A stretch of DNA of 64,000 nucleotides from Butyricicoccus sp. (GCA_017886875.1 JAGHIZ010000063.1:1-64000); one strand, 5' to 3'; shown: positions 35,274-44,187, counted from the stretch's first letter. The notes: generated by a model not told the origin, from the letters alone. Made by a program: numbers and translations.

Positions 35274-36614
35274 TTATCGCTTGTTAGAACGCTTCCAGAT
35301 TTTAAGCTTTTCAGCATCTTTAACAAGTTGCTCTCTGAAATCTGGGTGAGCGATAGAGATAAGAGCCTCAGCACGCTGCCAAGAGTTCATACCCTTTAGG
35401 CAAACCTTGCCATATTCAGTAACAACATAGTGAGTATTTGCACGGGTATCTGTGACAATAGAACCTTCTGCAAGAGTTGGACGAATACGAGAAGCAATAG
35501 TTCCGTCTTTCTGCTTGAAAGTAGAGGATAGACAAATAAAGCTCTTGCCGCCGTTAGATAGATAAGCACCCATTACAAAGTCAAGCTGTCCGCCTGTACC
35601 AGAAATATGCTTAGTGCCCGCAGATTCAGAGTTAACCTGACCGAATAAGTCAATATCTACAGCATTGTTAATAGACATAAAGTTATCAATCTGAGCGATA
35701 ACACGCACATCATTTGTGTAATCTACTGGCATAGATGCACATTGTGGGTTATCATTTAGGAAATCATAGAGCTTTTTAGTACCAGCAGCAAAAGCATAAG
35801 CTTGTCTGCTACGGTCAATGGTCTTTTGTGAACCGTTAATCTTACCAGCCATTGTAATATCAACAAATGCATCAACGTACATTTCAGTATGTACACCTAA
35901 GTCCTTGAGGTCTGACTCTGCAATTAGAGAACCAACAGCATTAGGCATACCACCGATACCAAGTTGTAAACAAGCACCGTTTGGAATTTCTTCAACGATA
36001 AGTTCAGCAACTTTTCTATCAACATCGGTTGCAGCAGCAGAACCAAGCTCAAGAGGAGCAGGGTTATTACCCTCAACAATCATATCAACTTCAGATACAT
36101 GTACACAGTCTTCCATACCACCAAGACAACGAGGCATATTCTGGTTAACTTCAACGATGATAACATCAGCAACATCACATACAGCACGCATATGTGAAGC
36201 CTGAGGACCAAAGCTAAAGTAACCATGGTTGTCCATAGGAGCTACCTGCATCATAGCTACATTTACATGACGGATATTGTCACGATAGTAGCGTGGAAGT
36301 TCAGAATAGCGAATAGCACCATAAAAGCCAGCACCAGTAGCAATAAACTTACGCTCGATACCAGACATATGCCAAGAATTCCAAGTCATATGTTCTGCTG
36401 GGTTTTCGATTTTATAGATTTCTGGTACTTTTAAAAGAATACCACCACGGAAATTTACATCTTTCATCTGTGGCAGACGCTTTGCCATTGCAACGTCCAA
36501 AGCATCAGGTGTACCCACACACCAACCGAAATCTACCCAATCACCATCTTTTACACATTCAACTGCCTTATCAGCAGAAACCAGTTTTTGGCTATAAAGT
36601 GCCTTATAATCCAT
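35274..36614 (-). CDS. Acetyl-CoA hydrolase/transferase family, probably butyryl-CoA:acetate CoA-transferase
   Basis: A 446-residue class I CoA-transferase. It has the length and motifs of the butyryl-CoA:acetate CoA-transferases of gut Clostridia: [32 protein letters not shown], and [12 protein letters not shown], whose Glu near 243 is the likely catalytic residue that forms the CoA thioester. It would release butyrate while making acetyl-CoA, completing the route from bcd. 4-hydroxybutyrate CoA-transferase is the closest alternative. The frame opens at 36632 through TTGAGGAGG; ATG 36614 is the start. It is a single gene between terminators, not linked to bcd. Confidence 0.82.
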   Translation of the reverse strand: MDYKALYSQKLVSADKAVECVKDGDWVDFGWCVGTPDALDVAMAKRLPQMKDVNFRGGILLKVPEIYKIENPAEHMTWNSWHMSGIERKFIATGAGFYGAIRYSELPRYYRDNIRHVNVAMMQVAPMDNHGYFSFGPQASHMRAVCDVADVIIVEVNQNMPRCLGGMEDCVHVSEVDMIVEGNNPAPLELGSAAATDVDRKVAELIVEEIPNGACLQLGIGGMPNAVGSLIAESDLKDLGVHTEMYVDAFVDITMAGKINGSQKTIDRSRQAYAFAAGTKKLYDFLNDNPQCASMPVDYTNDVRVIAQIDNFMSINNAVDIDLFGQVNSESAGTKHISGTGGQLDFVMGAYLSNGGKSFICLSSTFKQKDGTIASRIRPTLAEGSIVTDTRANTHYVVTEYGKVCLKGMNSWQRAEALISIAHPDFREQLVKDAEKLKIWKRSNKR

Positions 36615-36691
36615 TTGAAACAACCTCCTCAAATCTGAATAAAAGCCTATTTGTTAATATTATATCAATCTTTTGTATAAGCGTCAAGTAG

Positions 36692-36725
36692 AAAAAGCAA
36701 GCCTAAAAATTAGACTTGCTTTTTT
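36692..36725 (-). terminator. Terminator of the threonine dehydratase gene
   Basis: Minus strand AAGCAAG, one mismatch, TCTA-type stem with AAGCAAG/CTTGCTT arms and T-run; it starts 3 nt after the stop. Confidence 0.82.
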
Positions 36726-36727
36726 GT

Positions 36728-37930
36728 TTATGGAAGAATGGTATATCCTTCTTTTCTTAGTTTGTCAAGCAGTCTTTTACCATGTTCAGTACCGCCAACT
36801 TCACATACAACATGGATAATTGCATCACCGATTTCCAAATCAGCTTGAACTCTATCATGGTTAAATAAAATTACATTTGCGTTTTGCTCGGCAACAAGAT
36901 GAGCAAATCTTTCAAGAGAACCAGGAGCATCAGGCATAATTGTAGAGAACTTCATATGTCTGCCACGAGTGATAAGGCCACGCTCTACAACCTTATGAAT
37001 AAAGGACACATCAATATTACCGCCAGAAAGCACACAACATACTTTTTTGCCCTTGATATCAACTTTATGATTTAATACTGCTGCAAGTGCTGCTGCACCA
37101 GATGGCTCAACAACTTGTTTGCAACGCTCAAGAAGTAATAAAATAGCAGAAGAAATTTCAGAATCGGTTACAGTTACAAACTTATCGACATATTGGTTGA
37201 TATATTCCATAGTTTTTGTACCAGGGGTTTTAACTGCAATACCATCAGCGATAGTATGAACAGAACTTGAAGGTATAATTTTATCTTTATGGAATGATGT
37301 TACAATAGAGTTTGCACCCTGAGCCTGTACACCGATAATTTGTATTCTAGGATTGATTTGCTTAATGCAAGCAGAAATACCAGAAATCAGTCCGCCACCG
37401 CCCGCTGGCACAAAAATCATATCAACAGTAGGTAAATCAGAGAGTATTTCCAGAGCAATAGTGCCTTGACCTGCCATTACATCTTCATCATCAAATGGGT
37501 GAATAAATTCTGCACCCTCTTTTTCTACAATTTCACAAGCTTTTGCATATGCTTCATCATAGATTGCACCATGTAAAACAACCTTTGCACCATAACCCTC
37601 GGTCGCAGATACCTTTGCAATAGGTGTAGAACGTGGCATAACGATAGTTGCAGGTACACCAATTTTAGATGCTGCAAATGCAACACCTTGTGCATGGTTG
37701 CCAGCAGATGATGCAACAACTGCATTTAGTCCGCCTTCTTCATATCGTTTCATAATTTTATTATAAGCACCACGAACCTTAAAAGAACCAGTTTTTTGCT
37801 GATTTTCATATTTTAAGTAAACTTCTGCACCAGACATTTCAGAAAATGTTTTAGAAGATGATAGTGGAATAGTGTGAATTACACTGCTTAATCTCTTTGA
37901 TGCTGCTTGAAAATCATTTACATTTAACAT
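36728..37930 (-). CDS. ilvA: Threonine ammonia-lyase with ACT domain
   Basis: Deaminates L-threonine to 2-oxobutyrate with PLP. The 400-residue protein has the PLP lysine in KTGSFKVRGAYNK (Lys51), the ASSAGNHAQGVA loop, the phosphate loop PAGGGGLISG, and one C-terminal ACT domain (about 325-400). This length and the single ACT domain place it with the catabolic/one-ACT group (TdcB-like with ACT), so it may serve either isoleucine synthesis or threonine fermentation. ATG 37930 with AAGGGGCG is chosen over the frame opening at 38002. No other isoleucine gene is nearby. Confidence 0.88.
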   Translation of the reverse strand: MLNVNDFQAASKRLSSVIHTIPLSSSKTFSEMSGAEVYLKYENQQKTGSFKVRGAYNKIMKRYEEGGLNAVVASSAGNHAQGVAFAASKIGVPATIVMPRSTPIAKVSATEGYGAKVVLHGAIYDEAYAKACEIVEKEGAEFIHPFDDEDVMAGQGTIALEILSDLPTVDMIFVPAGGGGLISGISACIKQINPRIQIIGVQAQGANSIVTSFHKDKIIPSSSVHTIADGIAVKTPGTKTMEYINQYVDKFVTVTDSEISSAILLLLERCKQVVEPSGAAALAAVLNHKVDIKGKKVCCVLSGGNIDVSFIHKVVERGLITRGRHMKFSTIMPDAPGSLERFAHLVAEQNANVILFNHDRVQADLEIGDAIIHVVCEVGGTEHGKRLLDKLRKEGYTILP

Positions 37931-38034
37931 TTTATTTCGCCCCTTCTTTACTGATATATTACAATTAATTTTAAATATAGCATGTATGCACAAGAAAATC
38001 AATGTAATTTGACACTTTTCTCTATTGTTATCTA

Positions 38035-38063
38035 TTGTGTTTTCTTATAAGCATTGTTATAAT
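38035..38063 (+). promoter_or_regulatory. Promoter of the DivIVA-like/fumarase beta operon
   Basis: TTGTGT (38035-38040), 17 nt, TATAAT (38058-38063), about 45 nt before the start codon. Confidence 0.65.
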
Positions 38064-38108
38064 ATGTTTGACATAAATTAAACAAACATTTGTAAAGGTG
38101 GTTTTCTA

Positions 38109-38843
38109 ATGGACGAGACAGATATGGGGTTTAGAACGGTGCTTGTCGGTGGATTTCATCGAGATGATGTTATTGAATATATAAAAAAGCAAACTCAAGA
38201 AAATGCACAGAGAGTAGATGAGTTAAGGCAGGAAAATGATGAGCTTTTAGAGCAAAATGAAGCTTTAAATAGAGAAAATGATAAGCTTTCAAAAAATAAT
38301 GCCGAATTATCTAAGCGTATTGAAGCAATGACAGCACAAATAGATAAGCTTAAAACCGAAATTTCTGACAGGGAAAACCTTGTAAAGCTCGCTGATGATG
38401 AAACTGCTGAACAAAATAAGCTGTATAATGAAATGCTTGACAAGTTCAAGGAATTTAAAGTTAAGTATCAAGAGCTTGAAAAAGAAAATGCTGCTTTACT
38501 TGATAAAATAGATGAGCTTGTGCAAAAAACAAAGGAATTTGACAGAGACAGAGCATATATTGCAGATATTGAGCTTAATGCACATAAAAGAGCTGATGAA
38601 ATTGAGCAAAAAGCCAATCAAAAAGCACAGCATATAATATATGAGGCTGAGCAAAAAGCAGAAAAAATCAAAGCTAAAGCAGAAAAAACACGATTTGAAT
38701 ACTGCAAAACTTTAAAACAGACAAAACAATCAATTAGTGATGTTATCAATCAGCTAGAAAATCCACAAAACAACAAAAGCGAAACACATGGCACATTAAA
38801 TGATATGTTAACCAATTTAAAAAAAGGTCAACAGGAGGTGTAA
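38109..38843 (+). CDS. DivIVA-like coiled-coil protein
   Basis: A 244-residue protein. Residues 8-30 (RTVLVGGFHRDDVIEYIKK) resemble the N-terminal membrane-binding part of DivIVA, with the same Gly-Phe-x-x-x-x-V-x-x-[YF] pattern. A long coiled coil of charged heptads follows (about 30-215, rich in E, K, N, Q). DivIVA-type proteins gather at curved membrane and organise division, wall growth or sporulation. The similarity is short, so another coiled-coil scaffold is possible. It lies 3 nt before the fumarase beta gene, whose RBS AGGAGGTG is inside its last codons. Confidence 0.65.
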   Translation: MDETDMGFRTVLVGGFHRDDVIEYIKKQTQENAQRVDELRQENDELLEQNEALNRENDKLSKNNAELSKRIEAMTAQIDKLKTEISDRENLVKLADDETAEQNKLYNEMLDKFKEFKVKYQELEKENAALLDKIDELVQKTKEFDRDRAYIADIELNAHKRADEIEQKANQKAQHIIYEAEQKAEKIKAKAEKTRFEYCKTLKQTKQSISDVINQLENPQNNKSETHGTLNDMLTNLKKGQQEV

Positions 38844-38846
38844 TTT

Positions 38847-39404
38847 ATGGCACATTATGATATAAATACAGCTGATTTAAAGCAAATTGCACCAAAACTT
38901 AGAGCTGGTGACACTGTTACACTTACAGGTACTCTTTACACTGCAAGAGATGCCGCACACAAGCGTATTGTAGAGGCTATGGATAAAGGAGAAGCTTTAC
39001 CTTTTGATTTAAATGGTGCAGCTATTTATTATGCTGGGCCAACACCTGCAAAGCCAAATCAAGTTATAGGTTCGGTAGGGCCAACAACTTCTGGCAGAAT
39101 GGACCCATATGCACCAAAATTACTTGATGCAGGGCTTTCATGTATGATAGGTAAGGGAGTTAGAAGTCAGCCAGTTGTAGATGCTATGAAGCGTAATGGC
39201 GGGGTATATATGGTTGCAATAGGTGGAGCTGGTGCTGTTAAAGCTGACTCAATAAAAAATGTAGAAGTTATAGCTTATGATGAGCTTGGTTGTGAGTCTG
39301 TAAAACGTCTTACAGTTGAAGGGTTTACTGCTATTGTTTCTATGGACTGTGAGGGAGGAAACCTCTATAAAGAGGGTGTGGAGCAGTATAAAAACAAAGC
39401 GTAA
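38847..39404 (+). CDS. Class I (Fe-S) fumarate hydratase beta subunit
   Basis: A 185-residue protein matching the C-terminal (beta) half of oxygen-sensitive class I fumarase and tartrate dehydratase. Diagnostic parts are AAIYYAGPTPAKPNQVIGSVGPTTSGRMD and MIGKGVRS, and the VAIGGAGA segment. The two-subunit enzyme needs an alpha subunit that holds the [4Fe-4S] cluster, and its gene normally lies just upstream; here that place is taken by the DivIVA-like gene and no alpha gene is in the window. Start ATG 38847 with AGGAGGTG. Confidence 0.88.
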   Translation: MAHYDINTADLKQIAPKLRAGDTVTLTGTLYTARDAAHKRIVEAMDKGEALPFDLNGAAIYYAGPTPAKPNQVIGSVGPTTSGRMDPYAPKLLDAGLSCMIGKGVRSQPVVDAMKRNGGVYMVAIGGAGAVKADSIKNVEVIAYDELGCESVKRLTVEGFTAIVSMDCEGGNLYKEGVEQYKNKA

Positions 39405-39458
39405 AAAATTTATTTAAGGTGATTGAAATTAAATCCGTAAAGGGTTTGATATAAATTT

Positions 39459-39500
39459 AAAGCTTGCAAAATTCCCCAATTTGTAAAGCTTGCTAAATTT
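39459..39500. repeat. Direct and inverted repeats before the hydrogenase gene
   Basis: AAAGCTTGCAAAATT (39459-39473) and AAAGCTTGCTAAATT (39485-39499) are direct repeats with one mismatch and a 26-nt period. AATTTGTAAAGCTT between and inside them can also pair back with the first copy. They lie within the 120 nt before the hydrogenase start, so they are likely to be regulatory. Confidence 0.5.
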
Positions 39501-39524
39501 AAGAGGGATTGGAGAAGACAAAGT

Positions 39525-40970
39525 ATGAGAAATTTTGAAACCGATGTACAACTTCTAAAGTACAGAGTGCTAAAAGAAGTTGCAATCCGTGCGTATGAGG
39601 GTAATTTAATGGATTCATATTATGAAATTCCACAGATTATCTCTCCAGGTCCAAAGGCTACTATGCGTTGCTGTATTTATAAGGAACGTGCAATCGCACA
39701 AGAGCGTGTGCGTTTAGCAATGGGTGGTGACCGTCGTGACCCTAGTATTATTGAAGTTATTCAGATTGCTTGTGATGAATGCCCAGTAGAGCGTTACACT
39801 GTATCTGAATCATGTCGTGGCTGTATTTCCCAGCGTTGTATTAAAAATTGCCCTAAGAATGCTATCAAGAAAAATAGTAAGGGTAAAGCTGAAATTGATT
39901 TAGATATTTGTATCGAATGTGGTCGTTGTGCCAAGGTTTGTCCTTATGGTGCGATTGTTGAACATGTTCGTCCTTGTGAGCGTAGCTGTAAAATCAATGC
40001 TATTCATATGAACGAGGAAAAGAAAGCTGAAATTATCCCAGAAAAATGTATCTCCTGTGGTGCTTGTGCATCTGCTTGCCCATTTGGTGCTATTGTTGAT
40101 AAATCATTTATGGTTGATGCTATTAATATCATTAAGAATGCAAAGGACGCATCAGGAGAGCAAAATTATAAAGTAGCTGCTATTGTAGCTCCTGCTATTG
40201 CAGCTCAGTTTGATGATTGTTCACTGGCTCAGGTGGCTACTGGCATACGTAAGCTTGGTTTTGATTATGTTGTAGAGGCTGCTATGGGTGCTGATATGGT
40301 TGCAGATAAAGAAGCTCAAGAGCTTGCAGAAAAAGGCTTCTTAACTTCTTCTTGTTGTCCTGCATTTGTTTCTTACATTGAAAAACATGTTCCTGCAATG
40401 AAAGAACATGTGTCACATAACCTTTCACCAATGGCTGAAATTGGTCGTTTCATTAAAGAAAATTCCGAAACACCAATCAAGACCATTTTCATTGGACCTT
40501 GCACAGCTAAGAAAGAAGAAAAGTTCAAGCCAACTGTTGATATGTGGATTGATTGCGTAATCACTTTTGAAGAATTCCAAGCAATGATTGATGCTAAGGA
40601 AATCGACCTTACTACAATGGACGAAACTTCTGTAAATGATGCATCTTACTTTGGTCGTGTGTTTGGTCGCTCTGGCGGTCTAACTGAAGCTGTACTTCAG
40701 GTTGCCAAGGAAAGAGAAATGGATTTTGAAGTTAAGGCTGAAGTTTGTAGCGGCATTGAAGAATGTAAGATTGCACTTCTTAAAGCTAAAGCAGGTAAAC
40801 TTGATAAGAACTTTATTGAAGGTATGGCTTGTGTTGGCGGTTGCGTAAGCGGTGCAGGTAGCCTTGTGCATGAACTAAAGAGCAAGGTTAAAGTTGACCA
40901 GTACGGCAAAAAGAGCGATAAAGAAGGCGTTGCTGATGCTATCAATCAGTATAATGTTGATGATATGTAA
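39525..40970 (+). CDS. Monomeric [FeFe] hydrogenase, group B-like
   Basis: A 481-residue iron-only hydrogenase that exchanges electrons between ferredoxin and protons/H2. The N-terminal third has cysteine clusters for [4Fe-4S] centres (CDECP, CRGCISQRC, then two ferredoxin motifs CIECGRCAKVCP and CISCGACASACP). The H-cluster motifs are L1 SSCCPAF, L2 GPCTAKKEE and L3 GMACVGGCVSGAGS, all close to the group B form and different from group A (MPCxxKK, FMACPGGC). RBS GGAGAAG. No maturation genes hydEFG are here. It is a single gene between a repeat-rich leader and a strong terminator. Confidence 0.92.
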   Translation: MRNFETDVQLLKYRVLKEVAIRAYEGNLMDSYYEIPQIISPGPKATMRCCIYKERAIAQERVRLAMGGDRRDPSIIEVIQIACDECPVERYTVSESCRGCISQRCIKNCPKNAIKKNSKGKAEIDLDICIECGRCAKVCPYGAIVEHVRPCERSCKINAIHMNEEKKAEIIPEKCISCGACASACPFGAIVDKSFMVDAINIIKNAKDASGEQNYKVAAIVAPAIAAQFDDCSLAQVATGIRKLGFDYVVEAAMGADMVADKEAQELAEKGFLTSSCCPAFVSYIEKHVPAMKEHVSHNLSPMAEIGRFIKENSETPIKTIFIGPCTAKKEEKFKPTVDMWIDCVITFEEFQAMIDAKEIDLTTMDETSVNDASYFGRVFGRSGGLTEAVLQVAKEREMDFEVKAEVCSGIEECKIALLKAKAGKLDKNFIEGMACVGGCVSGAGSLVHELKSKVKVDQYGKKSDKEGVADAINQYNVDDM

Positions 40971-40979
40971 TTAAAAATT

Positions 40980-41011
40980 ATGGCTTTGCCCAAAGGCAAA
41001 GCCATTTTTTT
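40980..41011 (+). terminator. Terminator of the hydrogenase gene
   Basis: ATGGCTTTGCC, loop CAAA, GGCAAAGCCAT, then six or more T. Confidence 0.95.
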
Positions 41012-41060
41012 CTTGAAAAAGTTTAAACTCTGATTTACCATTATTAAATAGGAGGTAAAT

Positions 41061-41987
41061 ATGCATATTGTCGGAAGATTTGCACCTTCACCAAGCGGGA
41101 GAATGCATATTGGAAATATATTTTGTGCTATGCTTGGTTATCTAAGTGCAAAAAGTAAAGGCGGAGATTATATACTTAGAATAGAAGATTTAGATACTTT
41201 CCGTTGTACTAAAGAAAACTCAAAACAGGTTTTAGATGATTTAGATTGGTTTGGTATAAAATTTGATGATATAAATTTCTCTGATAGCAATAAATCAATA
41301 TATCAAAGTGAGCGTACAGAGGTTTATGAGCATTTTGAGCAAATTTTGCAAAATAAAGGGCTTATTTATCCATGCTTTTGTTCTCGTGCGGAACTTCATG
41401 CAGCGTCAGCACCGCATTTGTCTGATGGTAGAATAATTTATTCAGGTACTTGTAAAAACCTAACTGATGAGCAGATAAAACAGAAAAAACGCAAACCGGC
41501 TATGCGTTTGGCTGTACCAGATATGAAAATCACATTTATAGATGGTTGTATTGGAGAATACACAGAAGGTTTAAAACTTGAATGTGGTGATTTTATTATA
41601 AAACGCTCTGATGGTGTGTATGCATATCAGCTTGCGGTTACTGTTGATGATGGACTTATGGGAGTTAATGAGGTTGTAAGAGGGCATGACCTTATAAGTT
41701 CAACTGCAAGGCAAATTTGGCTGCATAAAATGTTTGGATTTAAACCGCCTAAATTTTATCATATGCCGCTTTTAGTTGCACAAGATGGCAGGCGGCTTAG
41801 TAAAAGGGATAAGGATTTAGATTTAGGTGTTATAAGACAGCATATGAAACCACAAAAGCTTATTGGAAATTTAGCGTATGCTTGTGGTTTAATAGATAAA
41901 AAAGAAGATATTTCGCTTGATGAGCTTATAAAAATATTCTCATGGGATAAAATACCAAATAGGGATTTAATTTTGCCAGAGCTTTAA
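41061..41987 (+). CDS. gluQ: Glutamyl-Q tRNA(Asp) synthetase
   Basis: A 308-residue truncated relative of glutamyl-tRNA synthetase that attaches glutamate to queuosine in tRNA-Asp. It has the HIGH-type motif in FAPSPSGRMHIGN, the zinc-site stretch YPCFCSRAELHA, and the KMSKS-type loop GRRLSKRDK, but no anticodon-binding domain, which separates it from GltX. RBS AGGAGG. tRNA-Asp (GTC), its expected substrate, is also in this window. Confidence 0.92.
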   Translation: MHIVGRFAPSPSGRMHIGNIFCAMLGYLSAKSKGGDYILRIEDLDTFRCTKENSKQVLDDLDWFGIKFDDINFSDSNKSIYQSERTEVYEHFEQILQNKGLIYPCFCSRAELHAASAPHLSDGRIIYSGTCKNLTDEQIKQKKRKPAMRLAVPDMKITFIDGCIGEYTEGLKLECGDFIIKRSDGVYAYQLAVTVDDGLMGVNEVVRGHDLISSTARQIWLHKMFGFKPPKFYHMPLLVAQDGRRLSKRDKDLDLGVIRQHMKPQKLIGNLAYACGLIDKKEDISLDELIKIFSWDKIPNRDLILPEL

Positions 41988-41994
41988 AAAAATA

Positions 41995-42023
41995 TTGAAT
42001 TTATAGATTAATGGTTGTATTAT
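41995..42023 (+). promoter_or_regulatory. Promoter of the metal GTPase pair
   Basis: TTGAAT (41995-42000), 17 nt, TATTAT (42018-42023). Confidence 0.65.
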
Positions 42024-42027
42024 AAAT

Positions 42028-42061
42028 GTTAGAAACGACTAACCAAGATATTTTTTATCTT
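42028..42061 (+). promoter_or_regulatory. Two small dyads at the start site of the metal GTPase operon
   Basis: GTTAG-AAACGA-CTAAC (42028-42043) covers the expected start of transcription; AAGATA-TTTTT-TATCTT (42045-42061) follows. The first is placed where a repressor would act. Neither matches a Zur box that I know. Confidence 0.4.
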
Positions 42062-42083
42062 GATAATAGAAAGGAATACTAAA

Positions 42084-43184
42084 ATGACAAAAATTGATAT
42101 TATTTCAGGTTTTCTTGGTGCTGGTAAAACAACACTTATTAAAAAACTTATTGGTGAGGCTTTAAACGGTCAAAAAATCGTGCTTATTGAAAATGAATTT
42201 GGTGAAATCGGTATTGATGGCGGTTTTCTAAAAGATGCAGGTATTGAAATTACAGAAATGAATTCTGGTTGCATTTGCTGTTCTCTAGTAGGTGACTTTG
42301 GCAAGGCTTTAACTGAAGTTATAGAAAAATATAGCCCAGATAGAATTATTATTGAACCATCTGGTGTAGGCAAGCTCTCTGATGTTATTAAGGCTGTAAA
42401 AGACGTTGCAGAACATCAGCCAGTTGTATTAAATAGCTTTGTAACCGTTGCTGATGCGGTTAAATATAAGATGTATTCTAAAAACTTTGGTGAGTTTTTC
42501 TTAAATCAGATTGAAAATGCAGGTGCTATTTTCTTATCACGCACACAAAATCTAAAAGAAGAAAAGCTTGCACAGTGTGTACACGCTCTACAACATCACA
42601 ATCCAAAGGCTAAGATTGTAACAACTCCTTGGGATAACTTAACAGGTGAGCAGCTTTTAAATGTTATGGAGGATAGCCATACACTTGCACAGCAAATGTT
42701 AGAGGATATGCACCATGAACATCATCATGAGCATGAAGAAAATTGTTCATGCGGTCATAATCATGAACATGAACACCACCATCATGAGCATGAAGAAGGT
42801 TGTTCATGTGGACATCACCACGACCATGAGCACGAGCACCACCACCATGAGCATGGTGAAACCTGTTCTTGTGGTCATCATGACCATGAACACCATCATC
42901 ACTATGCAGATGAAGTATTTCAGAGCTGGGGTGTTGAAACTCCTAAGAAGTTCACTGAGCAACAGCTCAAGGATTGCTTAACTGCTCTTGGTGATATAAC
43001 TTTGGGTACTGTACTTCGTGCAAAGGGTATAGTGCCTTGTGCAGACTCTAGCACTTGGTTACATTTTGATTATGTGCCAGCTGCACCAGAAATCCGTTAT
43101 GGTAGTGCTGATTATACAGGTAGACTTTGTGTTATTGGTGCTGACCTTGATGAAGAACGTTTAGCTGAGATTTTCGGCGTTTAA
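42084..43184 (+). CDS. CobW/COG0523 family GTPase with His/Cys-rich tandem-repeat linker
   Basis: A 366-residue G3E GTPase of the CobW/COG0523 family, metal-handling proteins often tied to zinc. It has the P-loop GFLGAGKTT, the family CxCC metal motif in GCICCSL, and EPSGVGK. A linker at about 209-273 is made of three tandem units, each a His/Glu-rich run around CSCGH; the DNA units are 57, 63 and 57 bp (42726-42902). A C-terminal CobW_C-type domain follows. The linker should bind several metal ions. ATG 42084 with AAAGGA is chosen over the frame opening at 42060. The next gene encodes a second relative, 18 nt away. Confidence 0.92.
   Translation: MTKIDIISGFLGAGKTTLIKKLIGEALNGQKIVLIENEFGEIGIDGGFLKDAGIEITEMNSGCICCSLVGDFGKALTEVIEKYSPDRIIIEPSGVGKLSDVIKAVKDVAEHQPVVLNSFVTVADAVKYKMYSKNFGEFFLNQIENAGAIFLSRTQNLKEEKLAQCVHALQHHNPKAKIVTTPWDNLTGEQLLNVMEDSHTLAQQMLEDMHHEHHHEHEENCSCGHNHEHEHHHHEHEEGCSCGHHHDHEHEHHHHEHGETCSCGHHDHEHHHHYADEVFQSWGVETPKKFTEQQLKDCLTALGDITLGTVLRAKGIVPCADSSTWLHFDYVPAAPEIRYGSADYTGRLCVIGADLDEERLAEIFGV
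42726..42902 (+). repeat. Three in-frame tandem repeats coding for the metal-binding linker
   Basis: Units at 42726-42782, 42783-42845 and 42846-42902 (57/63/57 bp), each starting CATGAGCATG and coding for a His-rich run with CSCGH. The sequence is coding, with units too alike to be old. Confidence 0.85.
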
Positions 43185-43202
43185 TTTTGGAGGCGAAAAA
43201 TA

Positions 43203-44150
43203 TTGGGTATTCCTGTATATATTTTTACTGGTCTATTAGAGGGTGGTAAAACAACATTTATGAAAGAGGTTTTATCAGACCCAAACTTTACAGAAAAAGA
43301 AAAAACTCTGATTGTTCAGCTTGAAGAAGGCATAGAAGAATTTGACGATGATTTTCTAAAAAAATGCAACTGTTCACTTATTGCATTTGATGAAATAGAA
43401 GATGTTACTATTGCTGAACTGAAAAAAGCTGTAAGTGAAAACAAAGCAGATAGAGTTATGGTAGAGCTTAATGGCATGTGGGATTTGTCTGAGTTTGTAG
43501 ATGAATGTATGCCTGCGAACTGGGAACTTTATCAGGTTGTAGCTGCTATAAATGGTTCTACATTTGAGCTTTATTCTGCAAATTTAGGTCAAAGAATGTT
43601 TGAGCATATCACAAATGCAGATTTAATTGTATTTAACAGATGTACTCAAAAGGATAAAGATTATTTACACAGCCGAAATATCAGAGCGATGAACCCAAGA
43701 GCTACAATTTTCCTTGATGATGTAGATGGTAACTCTGAAGATTATCGTGATAATATGGTAATGCCTTTTGATATAGAGGCAGATGAAATTGATATTTCTG
43801 ATGAGGATTTTGGTTTATGGTATGTAGACGCAAGCAGTTCACCTGAAAAATATGAGGGTAAAACAGTTAAATTTAAATCTCATGTATTTATTAGTGACAA
43901 ACTGCCAAAAGGTCTTATATTCACTGGTAGACATGGTATGGTTTGCTGTGCTGATGATATTGCATATCTAGGTTTTATATGTGAAACAGGCGATAAATTT
44001 AGCCAGATTAAAAGCAAAGAATGGTATAATATAACAGCTAAAATCCATATTGAAGAACTGGAGATATATAAAGGAGCAGGTCCGGTTTTAACTCTGCTTG
44101 ATATAGAAAAAGCAACTCCACCAAAAGACGAAATAGTATATTTTAATTAA
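43203..44150 (+). CDS. Second P-loop GTPase-like protein with a C-terminal DUF1980-like domain
   Basis: A 315-residue protein. The N-terminal part is CobW-like with an altered P-loop GLLEGGKTT, but the CxCC metal motif is absent (the region reads KKCNCSLIAF). The C-terminal 110 residues (FKSHVFISDKLPKGLIFTGRHGMVCCADDIAYLGF, shown to vary only in part) resemble the OB-like end of the TIGR03943/DUF1980 family, with a CC-A-DD motif. It starts at TTG 43203: GGAGGCG lies 7 nt before it, no ATG is near, and the coding frame begins at once. It is co-transcribed with the preceding GTPase gene, and the two probably work together in metal supply. Confidence 0.75.
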   Translation: MGIPVYIFTGLLEGGKTTFMKEVLSDPNFTEKEKTLIVQLEEGIEEFDDDFLKKCNCSLIAFDEIEDVTIAELKKAVSENKADRVMVELNGMWDLSEFVDECMPANWELYQVVAAINGSTFELYSANLGQRMFEHITNADLIVFNRCTQKDKDYLHSRNIRAMNPRATIFLDDVDGNSEDYRDNMVMPFDIEADEIDISDEDFGLWYVDASSSPEKYEGKTVKFKSHVFISDKLPKGLIFTGRHGMVCCADDIAYLGFICETGDKFSQIKSKEWYNITAKIHIEELEIYKGAGPVLTLLDIEKATPPKDEIVYFN

Positions 44151-44156
44151 AGAGTT

Positions 44157-44182
44157 AAGCCTCTAGCATACGCTAGAGGCTT
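44157..44182. terminator. Bidirectional terminator between the GTPase pair and the AgrC-like gene
   Basis: AAGCCTCTAGC, loop ATAC, GCTAGAGGCTT: an 11-bp perfect stem. A near-copy closes the other side of the block at 46685-46718. Confidence 0.8.
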
Positions 44183-44187
44183 AGATT

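Noticed and set aside
42715..42981. An 88-codon frame within the His-rich GTPase repeats, and the repeats as a possible CRISPR-like array
   Set aside because: The repeats are in frame with the GTPase, units are contiguous without spacers and code for metal-binding residues; the second frame is a by-product of the repeated codons.
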